Of a stretch of DNA of 42,751 nucleotides, positions 31,161-40,001 are shown in pieces. This DNA comes from Lacticaseibacillus hegangensis (GTDB lineage Bacteria; Bacillota; Bacilli; Lactobacillales; Lactobacillaceae), in assembly GCF_003946465.1 (NCBI RefSeq), contig NZ_RHOL01000022.1:1-42751 (forward strand), written 5' to 3'. The notes beneath the pieces were generated by a model, which was given only the letters and a program-made list of their open reading frames with translations, was not told the DNA's origin and searched no databases. Position 1 is the first letter of the stretch; the number at the start of each line of letters is the position of its first letter. The position numbers and the translations under genes are program-made.

Positions 31161-31298
31161 GAGGTCCGCGCCTAATCGGGCTCCGGCTTCGCAACGCGGG
31201 AGTGGCTAGCTACGCCCAGGGCCTCGCCGCCAAAGCCCAGCGGCAATGCCCTGGGCTAGGCTACCCATCCCGCTAAAACCGCGAAACCGGAGCACCTT
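31161..31298. repeat. structured intergenic repeat, copy 3
   Basis: Between rpmH and rnpA. Outer stem GCTCCGGCTTCGC/GCGAAACCGGAGC, third stem CCCAGGGC/GCCCTGGG (perfect), apical hairpin GCCGC-CAAAGCCCA-GCGGC, ending GCACCTT as in copies 1 and 2. Confidence 0.8.
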
Positions 31299-31300
31299 AC

Positions 31301-31330
31301 AAAAAAAACCACCGACAGCGGTCAGTGGTT
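31301..31330 (-). terminator. rpmH terminator
   Basis: On the minus strand ACCACTGACCGCTGTCGGTGGT followed by TTTTTT. Confidence 0.75.
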
Positions 31331-31332
31331 GG

Positions 31333-31473
31333 TTAGGCAGATAATACTTTACGTCCCTTAGCGCGGCGACGTGCTAACACTTTGCGGCCGTTCTTTGTGC
31401 TCATCCGCTTCATGAAGCCGTGTACGCGTTCGCGGTGACGCTTCTTCGGTTGGAAAGTCCGTTTGGTGGTCAT
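31333..31473 (-). CDS. rpmH: 50S ribosomal protein L34, 46 aa
   Basis: The small basic ribosomal protein: [14 protein letters not shown], then [29 protein letters not shown] precedes the ATG. Its promoter (-35 TTGACG at 31575-31580, -10 TATAAT at 31552-31557, minus strand, 17-base spacer) is near consensus. It diverges from dnaA across the origin region. Confidence 0.97.
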   Translation of the reverse strand: MTTKRTFQPKKRHRERVHGFMKRMSTKNGRKVLARRRAKGRKVLSA

Positions 31474-31551
31474 AGGAACACCTCCTGTTATAGTTTGCTA
31501 TTTTATGCGTATTGCTACGCCGATTAACTGATTGTCAGTAAACAACTTTTC

Positions 31552-31580
31552 ATTATACGGACTGCCCCGCATCACGTCAA
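31552..31580 (-). promoter_or_regulatory. rpmH promoter
   Basis: Minus-strand -35 TTGACG (31575-31580), 17-base spacer, -10 TATAAT (31552-31557). Confidence 0.8.
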
Positions 31581-31609
31581 GGATTCCATGAAAAAAATCG
31601 CCGCGCGAA

Positions 31610-31942
31610 TTGTCCACAAATTGGCCACTTTGCGCACAAAACTGTGGACAACCTGTCGGCCATTTTTTGCCTAAACGCGATTATCCCCAGGCTAATGACC
31701 GGCTTATCTGCAAAATCACACCCTGTCGAGAAAGTTATCCACAGGCGGTCCGCAACCTGTTTAAAACTTGTGAAACACGCATCACATCAGCCCCCACGTT
31801 TCACATTTCCGTGTGCATAACTCGCTCAAACGCTGATTTTTCGCGGTTTATTCACGCTGTGGGGACAAGGTTTTCCCGGCGCTGGGGAAAATTGATTTAC
31901 GTGGACGGTCAACATGTGGAAAACTTCTGATTCTGTGGAAAA
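31610..31942. other. oriC, left part: DnaA-box cluster between rpmH and dnaA
   Basis: DnaA boxes or one-base variants: TTGTCCACA at 31610-31618, its reverse TGTGGACAA at 31643-31651, TTATCCCCA at 31681-31689, the perfect TTATCCACA at 31735-31743, TGTGCATAA at 31812-31820, TGTGGAAAA at 31915-31923 and 31934-31942. The last lies over the -35 of the dnaA promoter candidate (-10 TAAACT at 31959-31964), which fits DnaA self-control. Confidence 0.85.
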
Positions 31943-32056
31943 CTCTCTGAGGCAATGCTAAACTGAAAAGTGCGATGTCGCGAATCGATCATCCCCGGGG
32001 TAATCGGTTGGCGGCTTGATTTCGACTACATTTTTTCGGTTGCGGAGGGGCAATAC

Positions 32057-33418
32057 GTGCCAAATATCGATGAGTTATGGGCATATTTAGAAGAGAAATT
32101 CCGGGCAGAAATGACCCCGGTCAGCTTTAATACCTGGGTCGGGGCGGTCAAACCGCTGACGTTGACCCAGACGACGATCACCGTGGGGGTGCCGTCGCAG
32201 CTGCACAAAACCTATTGGGAACAGAACCTGGTGACGAAGGTCGTCGAGTGGTGCTACGAGTTCGGCAACCTTGAGATTTCCCCAGTCGTCAAGATCATGG
32301 GCGACGACGCGAGCGCCTCGAGCACCCAAGCAGCCGGGCCGCAGCCTGCCAAAGCGCAGCCCGACGCCCCGATCCCGACCTACAAGGAGACGTCTCACCT
32401 TAATAGTAAGTACACCTTCGAGACTTTTGTCACCGGCAAGGGCAATCAGATGGCCCACGCCGCGGCGCTGGTCGTGTCTGAAGAACCTGGCGTGCTCTAC
32501 AATCCGCTATTTTTGTACGGCGGGGTGGGCCTGGGCAAGACGCACCTGATGCAGGCGATCGGCCATCAGCTGCTGGAATACAATCCGCAGGCCAACGTGA
32601 AGTACGTGACGTCCGAGGCCTTCGCCAACGACTTCATCAACTCCATCCAGACCAAAAAACAGGAGGAGTTTCGGCAGGAGTACCGCAACGTCGACCTGCT
32701 GCTCGTCGATGATATTCAGTTCTTCGGCGACAAGGAAGCCACCCAAGAAGAGTTCTTCCATACGTTCAACGCCTTATATGAAAACAAAAAGCAAATCGTC
32801 CTGACTTCCGACCGCCTGCCCAACGAGATCCCCAAGCTGCAAGAGCGCCTGGTGTCCCGCTTCAAGTGGGGCCTGTCCGTTGACGTAACGCCGCCGGATC
32901 TAGAGACCCGGATCGCCATTTTGCGCAACAAGGCCAATGCCGAGCACCTCGTCATCCCTGATGATACGTTGTCTTACATCGCCGGGCAGATCGATTCCAA
33001 CGTCCGCGAGCTGGAAGGCGCGCTGGTGCGGGTCCAGGCCTACGCGACTATGGCGCACGAGGACATCACCACCAGCATGGCGGCCGAGGCGCTCAAGAGC
33101 CTGAAGTTGTCGGGTAAGGATTCCGAGCTGTCGATCGCCAAAATTCAGGACAGCGTGGCGAAGTACTACCAAGTCTCCGTCAGCGACCTGAAGGGCAAAA
33201 AACGCGTGAAGCAGATCGTCATGCCGCGCCAGATTGCCATGTATCTGGCCCGCGAAATGACCGACAGTAGTTTGCCGAAAATCGGGCAGGAATTTGGTGG
33301 TAAAGATCACACCACCGTCATTCACGCCCATGAGAAAATCGAGCAAGCGATCAACGATGATTCCACGCTGAAGGATCAGGTCATTGAATTAAAGAACCGG
33401 CTGCGCAACCGCGGTTAG
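32057..33418 (+). CDS. dnaA: chromosomal replication initiator DnaA, 453 aa
   Basis: It binds DnaA boxes and opens oriC. Domain I (about 1-80: [15 protein letters not shown]), a Pro/Ala/Gln-rich linker (about 82-115), AAA+ domain III with G-G-V-G-L-G-K-T-H at about 155-163 and L-L-L-V-D-D-I-Q-F near 216, and the DNA-binding domain IV with [11 protein letters not shown] near the end. Start GTG 32057 is chosen because GGAGGGG is right upstream and the length is then standard; the frame is open for 29 codons more upstream. Confidence 0.97.
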   Translation: MPNIDELWAYLEEKFRAEMTPVSFNTWVGAVKPLTLTQTTITVGVPSQLHKTYWEQNLVTKVVEWCYEFGNLEISPVVKIMGDDASASSTQAAGPQPAKAQPDAPIPTYKETSHLNSKYTFETFVTGKGNQMAHAAALVVSEEPGVLYNPLFLYGGVGLGKTHLMQAIGHQLLEYNPQANVKYVTSEAFANDFINSIQTKKQEEFRQEYRNVDLLLVDDIQFFGDKEATQEEFFHTFNALYENKKQIVLTSDRLPNEIPKLQERLVSRFKWGLSVDVTPPDLETRIAILRNKANAEHLVIPDDTLSYIAGQIDSNVRELEGALVRVQAYATMAHEDITTSMAAEALKSLKLSGKDSELSIAKIQDSVAKYYQVSVSDLKGKKRVKQIVMPRQIAMYLAREMTDSSLPKIGQEFGGKDHTTVIHAHEKIEQAINDDSTLKDQVIELKNRLRNRG

Positions 33419-33422
33419 GGCT

Positions 33423-33545
33423 TGTGGAAAACTCTCGGAAATTGCACCAACTTTTACGCTGAGTTATCCACAGGTGGAAAAGTGATCTATTCGGGTTTCT
33501 CAGCATTTTCCCCAAGGTCCACAGGCTCTACTACTATTACTTAAA
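33423..33545. other. oriC, right part: boxes and DNA-unwinding region between dnaA and dnaN
   Basis: TGTGGAAAA at 33423-33431 and TTATCCACA at 33464-33472, then TCCACA at 33518-33523, a short GC spacer GGCT, and CTA-CTA-CTA-TTA-CTT at 33528-33542 followed by an AT-rich run. The trinucleotide run matches the DnaA-trio element of the basal unwinding system known from Bacillus subtilis. Confidence 0.8.
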
Positions 33546-33588
33546 AAGCGTATTATATAGATAACGCTACGCTTGGGAGGACAGAAAA

Positions 33589-34728
33589 ATGAAATTCACG
33601 ATCACACGTGCCACGTTCATCAAATCGCTGAATGATGTGTCCAGGGCTATCACCAGCAAGACCACCATTCCGATCCTGACGAACCTGAAGATGGACTTGA
33701 CTGACAACGCCTTAGTCCTGACCGGCAGTGATGCCGACATCTCTATCGAAAGTAAAATCGACGCCACTAGTGAGCAAAACGACTTACAAATTGAAGACCC
33801 TGGCAGCATCACCGTGCCTGCGCGCTTTTTCACCGAAATCGTCAAGCGCCTGCCGGAAAAAACGATGACCGTGGACGTTCAGGACAACTACCAAACCGTC
33901 ATCACCAGCGGCAAGTCTGAATTTAAGATCAACGGCTTGGACGCGAACAACTACCCACGCCTGCCGGAAGTGTCCAGCGAAGACGCCTTGACTGTGCCAG
34001 CCGACGTGCTGCGGCAGCTGATCGCACAAACCGTCATCGCGGTGTCCACGCAGGAAAGCCGGCCGATTCTCACCGGCGTCCACATTCAAATTGAAAAAGG
34101 CAAGCTGATCGCCGTGGCGACTGATTCTCACCGCCTGGCTCAGCGCACCTTGGACCTGCCGAGTGCCGGGGATGCCAGCTACGACATCATTATCCCAGGC
34201 AAGAGCCTGACCGAACTTGGCCGGACACTGACTGACGACATCGACAACGTGGAGATCCGTTTTGCCTCAAACCAGGTCCTGTTCATCGCCGGCAACACGC
34301 TGTTCTACTCCCGGCTGCTGGAAGGCAACTATCCGGACACCAGCCGCCTGATCCCCACGACCAGCACTACGACGATCGAGTTCGACGCGCCGACCTTGCT
34401 GTCAGCCATCGGCCGTGCCAGTCTGCTGTCGCACGAAAGCTCCAACAACGTCGTGCGCCTGGACCTAAACACCGCCAAGCAGACCGCGACCATCTATGGC
34501 AACTCGCCTGACGTCGGGAATGTCGAAGAAGCGCTCCAGTTCCAGAAGCTGGAAGGCGACGACCTGGAGATTTCCTTCAACCCAGACTACATGAAGGATG
34601 CGCTGCAAGGCGTCGGGGCGACCTCGATCGTACTGGCCTTCACCGCACCGCTGCGCCCATTCACCCTGGTGCCGACTGAAGACAAAGAACACTTTGTCCA
34701 GCTGATTACGCCAGTGCGGACGTTCTAA
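33589..34728 (+). CDS. dnaN: DNA polymerase III beta sliding clamp, 379 aa
   Basis: The ring that tethers polymerase to DNA. Three repeated clamp domains fill the chain: K-F-T-I-T-R-A-T-F at the start, T-I-P-I-L-T-N-L-K near 24, S-R-P-I-L-T-G-V near 160 and V-A-T-D-S-H-R-L-A near 179. The end is P-V-R-T-F, near the canonical L-P-V-R. TTGGGAGGA precedes the ATG. A terminator follows, which separates it from the unusual surface-protein gene. Confidence 0.97.
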   Translation: MKFTITRATFIKSLNDVSRAITSKTTIPILTNLKMDLTDNALVLTGSDADISIESKIDATSEQNDLQIEDPGSITVPARFFTEIVKRLPEKTMTVDVQDNYQTVITSGKSEFKINGLDANNYPRLPEVSSEDALTVPADVLRQLIAQTVIAVSTQESRPILTGVHIQIEKGKLIAVATDSHRLAQRTLDLPSAGDASYDIIIPGKSLTELGRTLTDDIDNVEIRFASNQVLFIAGNTLFYSRLLEGNYPDTSRLIPTTSTTTIEFDAPTLLSAIGRASLLSHESSNNVVRLDLNTAKQTATIYGNSPDVGNVEEALQFQKLEGDDLEISFNPDYMKDALQGVGATSIVLAFTAPLRPFTLVPTEDKEHFVQLITPVRTF

Positions 34729-34745
34729 CTGAGATCACCTATTTG

Positions 34746-34776
34746 CCCCTGCAGCTTCGGTTGCAGGGGCTTTTCG
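34746..34776 (+). terminator. dnaN terminator
   Basis: CCCCTGCA-GCTTCGGT-TGCAGGGG followed by CTTTTCGTTT. Confidence 0.8.
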
Positions 34777-34811
34777 TTTGCGTAATCTACGGCTAGAAAG
34801 GGGGCCGCAGG

Positions 34812-36194
34812 ATGCGCAAGTGGTGGTTGGCGTTAGCGGTAGTTACCGGTTTGTGGTGGCGCGGGGGCCAGCAAGTTGAGGCGGCGCTGCCGTATCAGGA
34901 TTTGTTGTTTGAGAATGTGACGTGGTCGCCCGTAGTGGGCCAATCGGGTGGAATTATTTACGCCCCTCCTTCTGATCTTTGGGTAGTTGCTGGAACAAAA
35001 TTGCCGGTTTACTTTTATCGAACATCGACGAGCGACTTTTCCAAATTTGGTACCTCAAATGTAACAGTCGAGCGTGTTGATACAGATGAAAATGGTCAGG
35101 TTATGGACCGTGAAATCAAAGGGTATGCCGATGGGTCTCTTTTAGTGAGTGCAACTACGCTGGGTACTCAGAAATATAGGATTACGACACCCAACGGTTT
35201 GAGTAACAACCCGCCTTTCAGTATGGAGCTGAGGCTTCATGTGATTGACAGGTTACCAGATAATTTGCATGTCAATGTAGACGGACTTGAGTTGTTTGAT
35301 TTTGTACCATTTCAGCTTTTTGCAATGGATGATATGGGGCGCAAATATCTAACGCAACTTTTTATGAGCAATGAGTATTGGAAGTCAATCAGTGATAACG
35401 GAAGATCTGTTGCTATAAAAGCTACTCAATCTCCTGGTCCCAATACTCTGCAGGCGGTACATATTGATTATGGTTCCGGGTTAGATTATCTTACGACGGG
35501 GCACCTTTGGCCATTGATTGGGAGATATACAATTGTCCATAAACCTGGGCCGATAAAAGTGGACCAGCATGGCCAAGCGATTGTTAAATTACCAGTTATC
35601 ATCCCGCCAGCCCAAAATGTATACGTTCGTCTATTTTGGAGGGGTGCAGATGGTGAGGAAGGAGCATTACCCATTGAAGGAGGGGTGGTTCAATTCAAGG
35701 ACCTCAAGCCTGGTAATTTTCCTATGATGTGGCGAATTGAGTATAAAGGGTCACCTTTCAGTAGTACTGGAGCTGAAACTAAGGGTGTTGATTCGTATAC
35801 TTACTCAAATATCCAGGGTAGTTTTATATCCTCGCAGAGCCTGGACTTGCCGACCATTCCGCTTTCGCCGTTGTTTGCCGGCACCTACACCCTGTCCCAA
35901 ATCTCCAACGGGCCAATTTCCGTTGCCCCGACCTGGCAGCAGTTGGACATCACGGCAAGTGGGCCATGGGCACTGCAAATGAGCATCAAGTCGCCACCAG
36001 CGCTCCCGATGCGCCTTCGCTTAGGTAATCAGGAAACAGGGACAGGGGAGGCTGCGATTCAGATTATAGGAGCAGATAATCAGACCGTGTCACTTGCTGA
36101 AAGCCGGTTGATCATTCCGAAAATGCCGCTGCTTTCGCCTGGTGAATATACGGCAGATATTACCTTTAAACTAATTAGAGGACCGACGCCTTAA
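34812..36194 (+). CDS. secreted WxL-domain-like surface protein inserted between dnaN and yaaA, 460 aa
   Basis: Signal peptide at residues 1-25 (hydrophobic core W-L-A-L-A-V-V-T-G-L-W-W, cleavage near V-E-A-A). The body is beta-rich with no membrane segment or LPXTG. The C-terminal part (about 345-460) has G-P-W-A-L-Q-M, a W-x-L motif, and ends G-E-Y-T-A-D-I-T-F-K-L, as the WxL wall-binding domain does, though the second W-x-L is F-K-L here. Known WxL proteins attach non-covalently to the cell wall. Base composition shifts within the gene: the start and about 35,830-36,020 are GC-rich like the core, 34,930-35,830 AT-richer. It interrupts the dnaN-yaaA-recF order seen in relatives. Confidence 0.8.
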   Translation: MRKWWLALAVVTGLWWRGGQQVEAALPYQDLLFENVTWSPVVGQSGGIIYAPPSDLWVVAGTKLPVYFYRTSTSDFSKFGTSNVTVERVDTDENGQVMDREIKGYADGSLLVSATTLGTQKYRITTPNGLSNNPPFSMELRLHVIDRLPDNLHVNVDGLELFDFVPFQLFAMDDMGRKYLTQLFMSNEYWKSISDNGRSVAIKATQSPGPNTLQAVHIDYGSGLDYLTTGHLWPLIGRYTIVHKPGPIKVDQHGQAIVKLPVIIPPAQNVYVRLFWRGADGEEGALPIEGGVVQFKDLKPGNFPMMWRIEYKGSPFSSTGAETKGVDSYTYSNIQGSFISSQSLDLPTIPLSPLFAGTYTLSQISNGPISVAPTWQQLDITASGPWALQMSIKSPPALPMRLRLGNQETGTGEAAIQIIGADNQTVSLAESRLIIPKMPLLSPGEYTADITFKLIRGPTP

Positions 36195-36410
36195 AAAGGT
36201 GGCCATTTTCGCCGTAAAACGCGAGAATGGCCATTTTTTGCGTTTTAACCGTTTTGGCCATATTTGCGACCCCTTGACCAGCACTGATTAAATCCGCCGC
36301 AGAACCGCTTAAAACGCCAAATTGGATTGAAGCCAATACATTATTACGGTATAATATATAGGTAGTAAATTCGCTTATTGCGATAATCCTAACGTCAAAG
36401 GAGTGGCAGC

Positions 36411-36626
36411 ATGACGACTGTGACGATCACAACCGCCTTCATCACACTGGGGCAGCTTTTAAAAGATGCCGGTGTCGTGGATAGCGGCGGTGCGGCAAAG
36501 TATTTTCTGAAAGAAAATGCGGTGCTGGTCAATGACCAACCTGAAGACCGGCGCGGGCGCAAGCTTGAAGCCGGCGACACCGTGACTTTACCGGATCAAA
36601 CTAGCTTCACCGTGGCGCGCGCGTGA
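36411..36626 (+). CDS. yaaA: S4-domain protein YaaA, 71 aa
   Basis: A small RNA-binding S4-like protein normally found between dnaN and recF. The S4 core reads I-T-L-G-Q-L-L-K-D-A-G, G-G-A-A-K-Y-F-L, V-L-V-N-D-Q-P-E-D-R-R-G-R-K-L. ATG 36411 has AAAGGAG upstream. TGA overlaps the recF GTG start. Its exact role is not settled; a ribosome link is suggested for relatives. Confidence 0.93.
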   Translation: MTTVTITTAFITLGQLLKDAGVVDSGGAAKYFLKENAVLVNDQPEDRRGRKLEAGDTVTLPDQTSFTVARA

Positions 36627-37750
36627 AGCTCGAACACCTGACGCTGCATAATTATCGCAATTATGCGGATGTCGATACCGATTTTTCGCCGCAGATCAAC
36701 GTGCTGATTGGCGAAAACGCGCAAGGCAAGACGAACCTGCTCGAGGCGGTGTACGTGTTGGCGTTAGCACGGAGCCACCGCACTAACAATGACCGCGAAC
36801 TGATCCGCTTCGGTGAAGACTTCGCTCGTGTGAACGGGCGCATCGGCCGCAGTAGTGGGCCGATGCAGCTGGAGCTGGTGATCTCGACGCAGGGTAAGCG
36901 CGCGCGGGTCAACCAGATCGAGCAGCCGAAGCTTTCCCAGTACCTTGGTAAGTTCAACGTCGTGCTGTTCGCGCCGGAAGACCTCGCCATCGTTAAAGGG
37001 AGCCCGGCAAACCGCCGGCGGTTCATCAACATGGAATTCGGGCAGATGAGTCCCAAGTACCTGTACAACCTCACCCAGTACCGCACCATGTTGAAGCAGC
37101 GCAACGCCTACCTCAAGCAGCTGAAGTATCACCAGGCCAAAGACCTCGTGTACCTGTCCGTTTTGTCGGATCAGCTGGCGGCGTATGGTGCTGAGCTGAC
37201 CGCCGCGCGCGAGCAGCTGCTGCACCAGATGGCTGACTTTGCTGCAGTGATCCACAGCGGCATCACCAAAGGCCAGGAGAAGCTGACGTTCGAATACCGG
37301 AGCCAGGTGCCGCCAAGTGCCCGAGGCGAGGTTAAAACGGCGTACAAGGCGCTTCAGGACCTTTATAGCGAGCACCAAAGCCGGGAAATTGACCAAGGCA
37401 CTTCACTGGTCGGTGCCCACCGCGATGACGTTGCGTTCATTGTCAATGGCAAGGACGTCGCCAATTTTGGCAGTCAGGGCCAGCAGCGCACCACCGCGCT
37501 GGCCGTCAAACTTGCCGAAATCGACCTGATGAAGGCCCAAACCGGGGAGTACCCGGTGCTGCTGCTCGACGATGTGCTGTCCGAACTGGATGACACGCGC
37601 CAGACCCATTTACTGAAGGCCATCCAAAACAAGGTGCAGACTTTTCTCACCACCACCAGCTTGGATGGTATTGCCCAGGAAATAATTGAGACCCCGGCCG
37701 TGTATCACGTGAAAAATGGGGTCCTGACCGCAGACTCTGCGGAAGCGTAA
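36623..37750 (+). CDS. recF: DNA repair/replication protein RecF, 375 aa
   Basis: An SMC-like ATPase that loads RecA at gaps through RecOR. The N-terminal L-H-N-Y-R-N-Y motif, Walker A G-E-N-A-Q-G-K-T-N at about residues 32-40, signature F-G-S-Q-G-Q-Q-R-T near 285 and Walker B L-L-L-D-D-V-L-S-E-L-D near 312-322 are all intact. The GTG start overlaps the yaaA stop by 4 bases, so translation is coupled. gyrB follows by 12 bases. Confidence 0.97.
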   Translation: MKLEHLTLHNYRNYADVDTDFSPQINVLIGENAQGKTNLLEAVYVLALARSHRTNNDRELIRFGEDFARVNGRIGRSSGPMQLELVISTQGKRARVNQIEQPKLSQYLGKFNVVLFAPEDLAIVKGSPANRRRFINMEFGQMSPKYLYNLTQYRTMLKQRNAYLKQLKYHQAKDLVYLSVLSDQLAAYGAELTAAREQLLHQMADFAAVIHSGITKGQEKLTFEYRSQVPPSARGEVKTAYKALQDLYSEHQSREIDQGTSLVGAHRDDVAFIVNGKDVANFGSQGQQRTTALAVKLAEIDLMKAQTGEYPVLLLDDVLSELDDTRQTHLLKAIQNKVQTFLTTTSLDGIAQEIIETPAVYHVKNGVLTADSAEA

Positions 37751-37762
37751 GGAGGAGCATGA

Positions 37763-39736
37763 ATGGCAGAAGATAAAGAAACCAAAGAAGAGCTCGTCAA
37801 GGAGAAAGAGGAAAAGGCCGCCGAGTACGACGCCAGCCAGATCCAAGTCCTTGAAGGCCTTGAAGCGGTCCGCAAGCGGCCAGGGATGTATATCGGCACG
37901 ACCTCGAGCCAAGGCCTGCACCACCTCGTGTGGGAAATCATCGACAACGGGATCGACGAAGCCCTCGCCGGTTTTGCCAGCGAGATCGATGTCGTGGTCG
38001 AACCCGATAACTCCATTACCGTCACCGATGACGGCCGTGGGATCCCAGTTGATATCCAAAAGAAAACCGGGCGGCCTGCACTGGAAACGGTCTACACCAT
38101 CCTGCACGCCGGCGGTAAGTTTGGCGGCGGCGGATACAAGGTGTCTGGCGGTCTGCACGGGGTTGGTGCGTCTGTCGTCAATGCCCTGTCGACCGAGCTG
38201 GACGTTGTAGTCACTCGCGGCGGCAAGCGCTACTACATCGATTTCACGCGCGGCAAGGTGAAGACCCCGATGAAAATTATTGGGGATGCACCGGAGCATG
38301 AGCACGGCACCAAGGTTCATTTTGTGCCGGATCCAGATATTTTCACCGAGACCACGACCTACGACGACAAAATTCTGGTGCAGCGTATTCGTGAGTTGGC
38401 CTTCCTGAACAAGGGTCTGCAGCTGAACTTTACCGATAAGCGCAAGGACACCGCCGAAAAGCTGTCGTTCAAGGCGGAAGGCGGCATTCGCGAGTACGTC
38501 GAATTCCTCGATAAGGGGAAGGACAACCTGCTGGAAGAGCCGATTTACGTCGAAGGCCAGTACAAGGGCATCACGGTTGAAGTCGCGCTGCAGTACGCGA
38601 CCAACGGTTATGCCACCAACCTCCTGACGTTTGCCAACAACATTCACACCATCGAAGGCGGGACCCACGAAACTGGGTTCAAGGCTGCCCTGACGCGCGT
38701 GATTAATGACTACGCCCACAAGTCCGGCGCCTTGAAGGAAAATGACGAGCCGCTGTCTGGCGAAGACGTGCGTGAAGGCATGACCGCCGTGGTTTCCGTC
38801 AAGCACCCGGATCCGCAGTTTGAGGGCCAGACCAAGACCAAGCTCGGCAATGCCGATGCGCGGACGGCCGTGGACCGCATGTTCTCCGAGCACTTCTCCA
38901 AGTTCTTGATGGAGCACCCGGCAGAAGGTAAGCAGCTCGTCGATAAGGCAATGCTGGCCAATAAGGCCCGTGCCGCTGCCAAGCGCGCGCGTGAAGTGAC
39001 CCGCAAGAAGTCTGGGCTGGAAATTTCCAACCTGCCAGGCAAACTGGCGGATAACTCCAGCAAGGACCCGGAAATCTCCGAGCTGTTCATCGTCGAAGGG
39101 GATTCCGCGGGCGGTTCCGCGAAGTCCGGCCGCAGTCGTCTGACCCAAGCCATCCTGCCCATTCGCGGGAAGATCCTGAACGTTGAAAAAGCCAGTATGG
39201 AGCGCATTTTGGCTAACGAAGAAATTCGGACCTTGTTCACCGCCATGGGCACCGGGTTCGGCGATGACTTCGACGTTTCCAAGGCGCGGTACCACAAGCT
39301 GATCATCATGACCGATGCCGATGTCGATGGTGCGCACATTCGCACGCTGCTTTTGACGCTGATTTATCGGTACATGCGGCCGCTGCTGGATGCAGGCTAC
39401 GTCTACATCGCCCAGCCGCCGCTGTATCGGGTGCGCCAAGGCAAAATGATGAAGTACATCGACTCCGATGAAGAGCTGGAAGAAGTACTGGGTCAGCTGC
39501 CACCATCACCAAAGCCAGAGATTCAGCGTTACAAAGGGCTTGGTGAAATGGATGCCAGCCAGCTCTGGGAAACCACTATGGATCCGGACAAGCGCCGGCT
39601 CCTGCGGGTCTCCCCAGAGGACGCCGAAAACGCCGATGGCATTTTCGAAATGCTGATGGGCGATTCGGTCGGCCCACGCCGCCAGTTCATCGAGGACAAC
39701 GCGGTTTACGTCGACAGCAAGAACATCGACGCGTAA
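37763..39736 (+). CDS. gyrB: DNA gyrase subunit B, 657 aa
   Basis: The ATPase half of gyrase. GHKL ATP site: [10 protein letters not shown] near residue 55, [10 protein letters not shown] near 87, the lid G-G-L-H-G-V-G near 130. [16 protein letters not shown] near 443, and C-terminal [10 protein letters not shown]. An extended acidic N-terminus ([13 protein letters not shown]) is longer than in most. Two start codons are 4 bases apart (37759 out of frame, 37763 in frame); GGAGGAG lies upstream. Confidence 0.97.
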   Translation: MAEDKETKEELVKEKEEKAAEYDASQIQVLEGLEAVRKRPGMYIGTTSSQGLHHLVWEIIDNGIDEALAGFASEIDVVVEPDNSITVTDDGRGIPVDIQKKTGRPALETVYTILHAGGKFGGGGYKVSGGLHGVGASVVNALSTELDVVVTRGGKRYYIDFTRGKVKTPMKIIGDAPEHEHGTKVHFVPDPDIFTETTTYDDKILVQRIRELAFLNKGLQLNFTDKRKDTAEKLSFKAEGGIREYVEFLDKGKDNLLEEPIYVEGQYKGITVEVALQYATNGYATNLLTFANNIHTIEGGTHETGFKAALTRVINDYAHKSGALKENDEPLSGEDVREGMTAVVSVKHPDPQFEGQTKTKLGNADARTAVDRMFSEHFSKFLMEHPAEGKQLVDKAMLANKARAAAKRAREVTRKKSGLEISNLPGKLADNSSKDPEISELFIVEGDSAGGSAKSGRSRLTQAILPIRGKILNVEKASMERILANEEIRTLFTAMGTGFGDDFDVSKARYHKLIIMTDADVDGAHIRTLLLTLIYRYMRPLLDAGYVYIAQPPLYRVRQGKMMKYIDSDEELEEVLGQLPPSPKPEIQRYKGLGEMDASQLWETTMDPDKRRLLRVSPEDAENADGIFEMLMGDSVGPRRQFIEDNAVYVDSKNIDA

Positions 39737-39775
39737 TCGGAATCTGTTCTACTCAGTTGTTATGACTGGGTAGGA

Positions 39776-39927
39776 GGAAAATGTGGTCGGAGCGGGGAAC
39801 GGCTCAGTAGCGAAATTCTGCTTGGCGGTTTACCGCCTAGCAGAAGACCCGACTGAGAGCCTCGCTTGCGAGGCTCGAAGCGGTGTCCGCTACGTTCCAG
39901 CCGTTCCCGGCGGAGACTACATTTTCC
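39776..39927. repeat. 152-bp MITE-like palindromic element between gyrB and gyrA
   Basis: Terminal inverted repeats GGAAAATGTGGTC (39776-39788) and GACTACATTTTCC (39915-39927) pair with one G-T. Inside: GGGAACGGCT/AGCCGTTCCC, then two arms, TTCTGCT-GGCGGT-TT-ACCGCC-AGCAGAA and CCTCG-CTTG-CGAGG. It folds like a cloverleaf. I see no transposase or clear target duplication. Confidence 0.7.
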
Positions 39928-40001
39928 GGACTTAAGGCAGCATTTTTAGATTAACTAAAAGCACCACTAAACAGCACCACTGAGAGGAGCTAAGAATTCA
40001 C

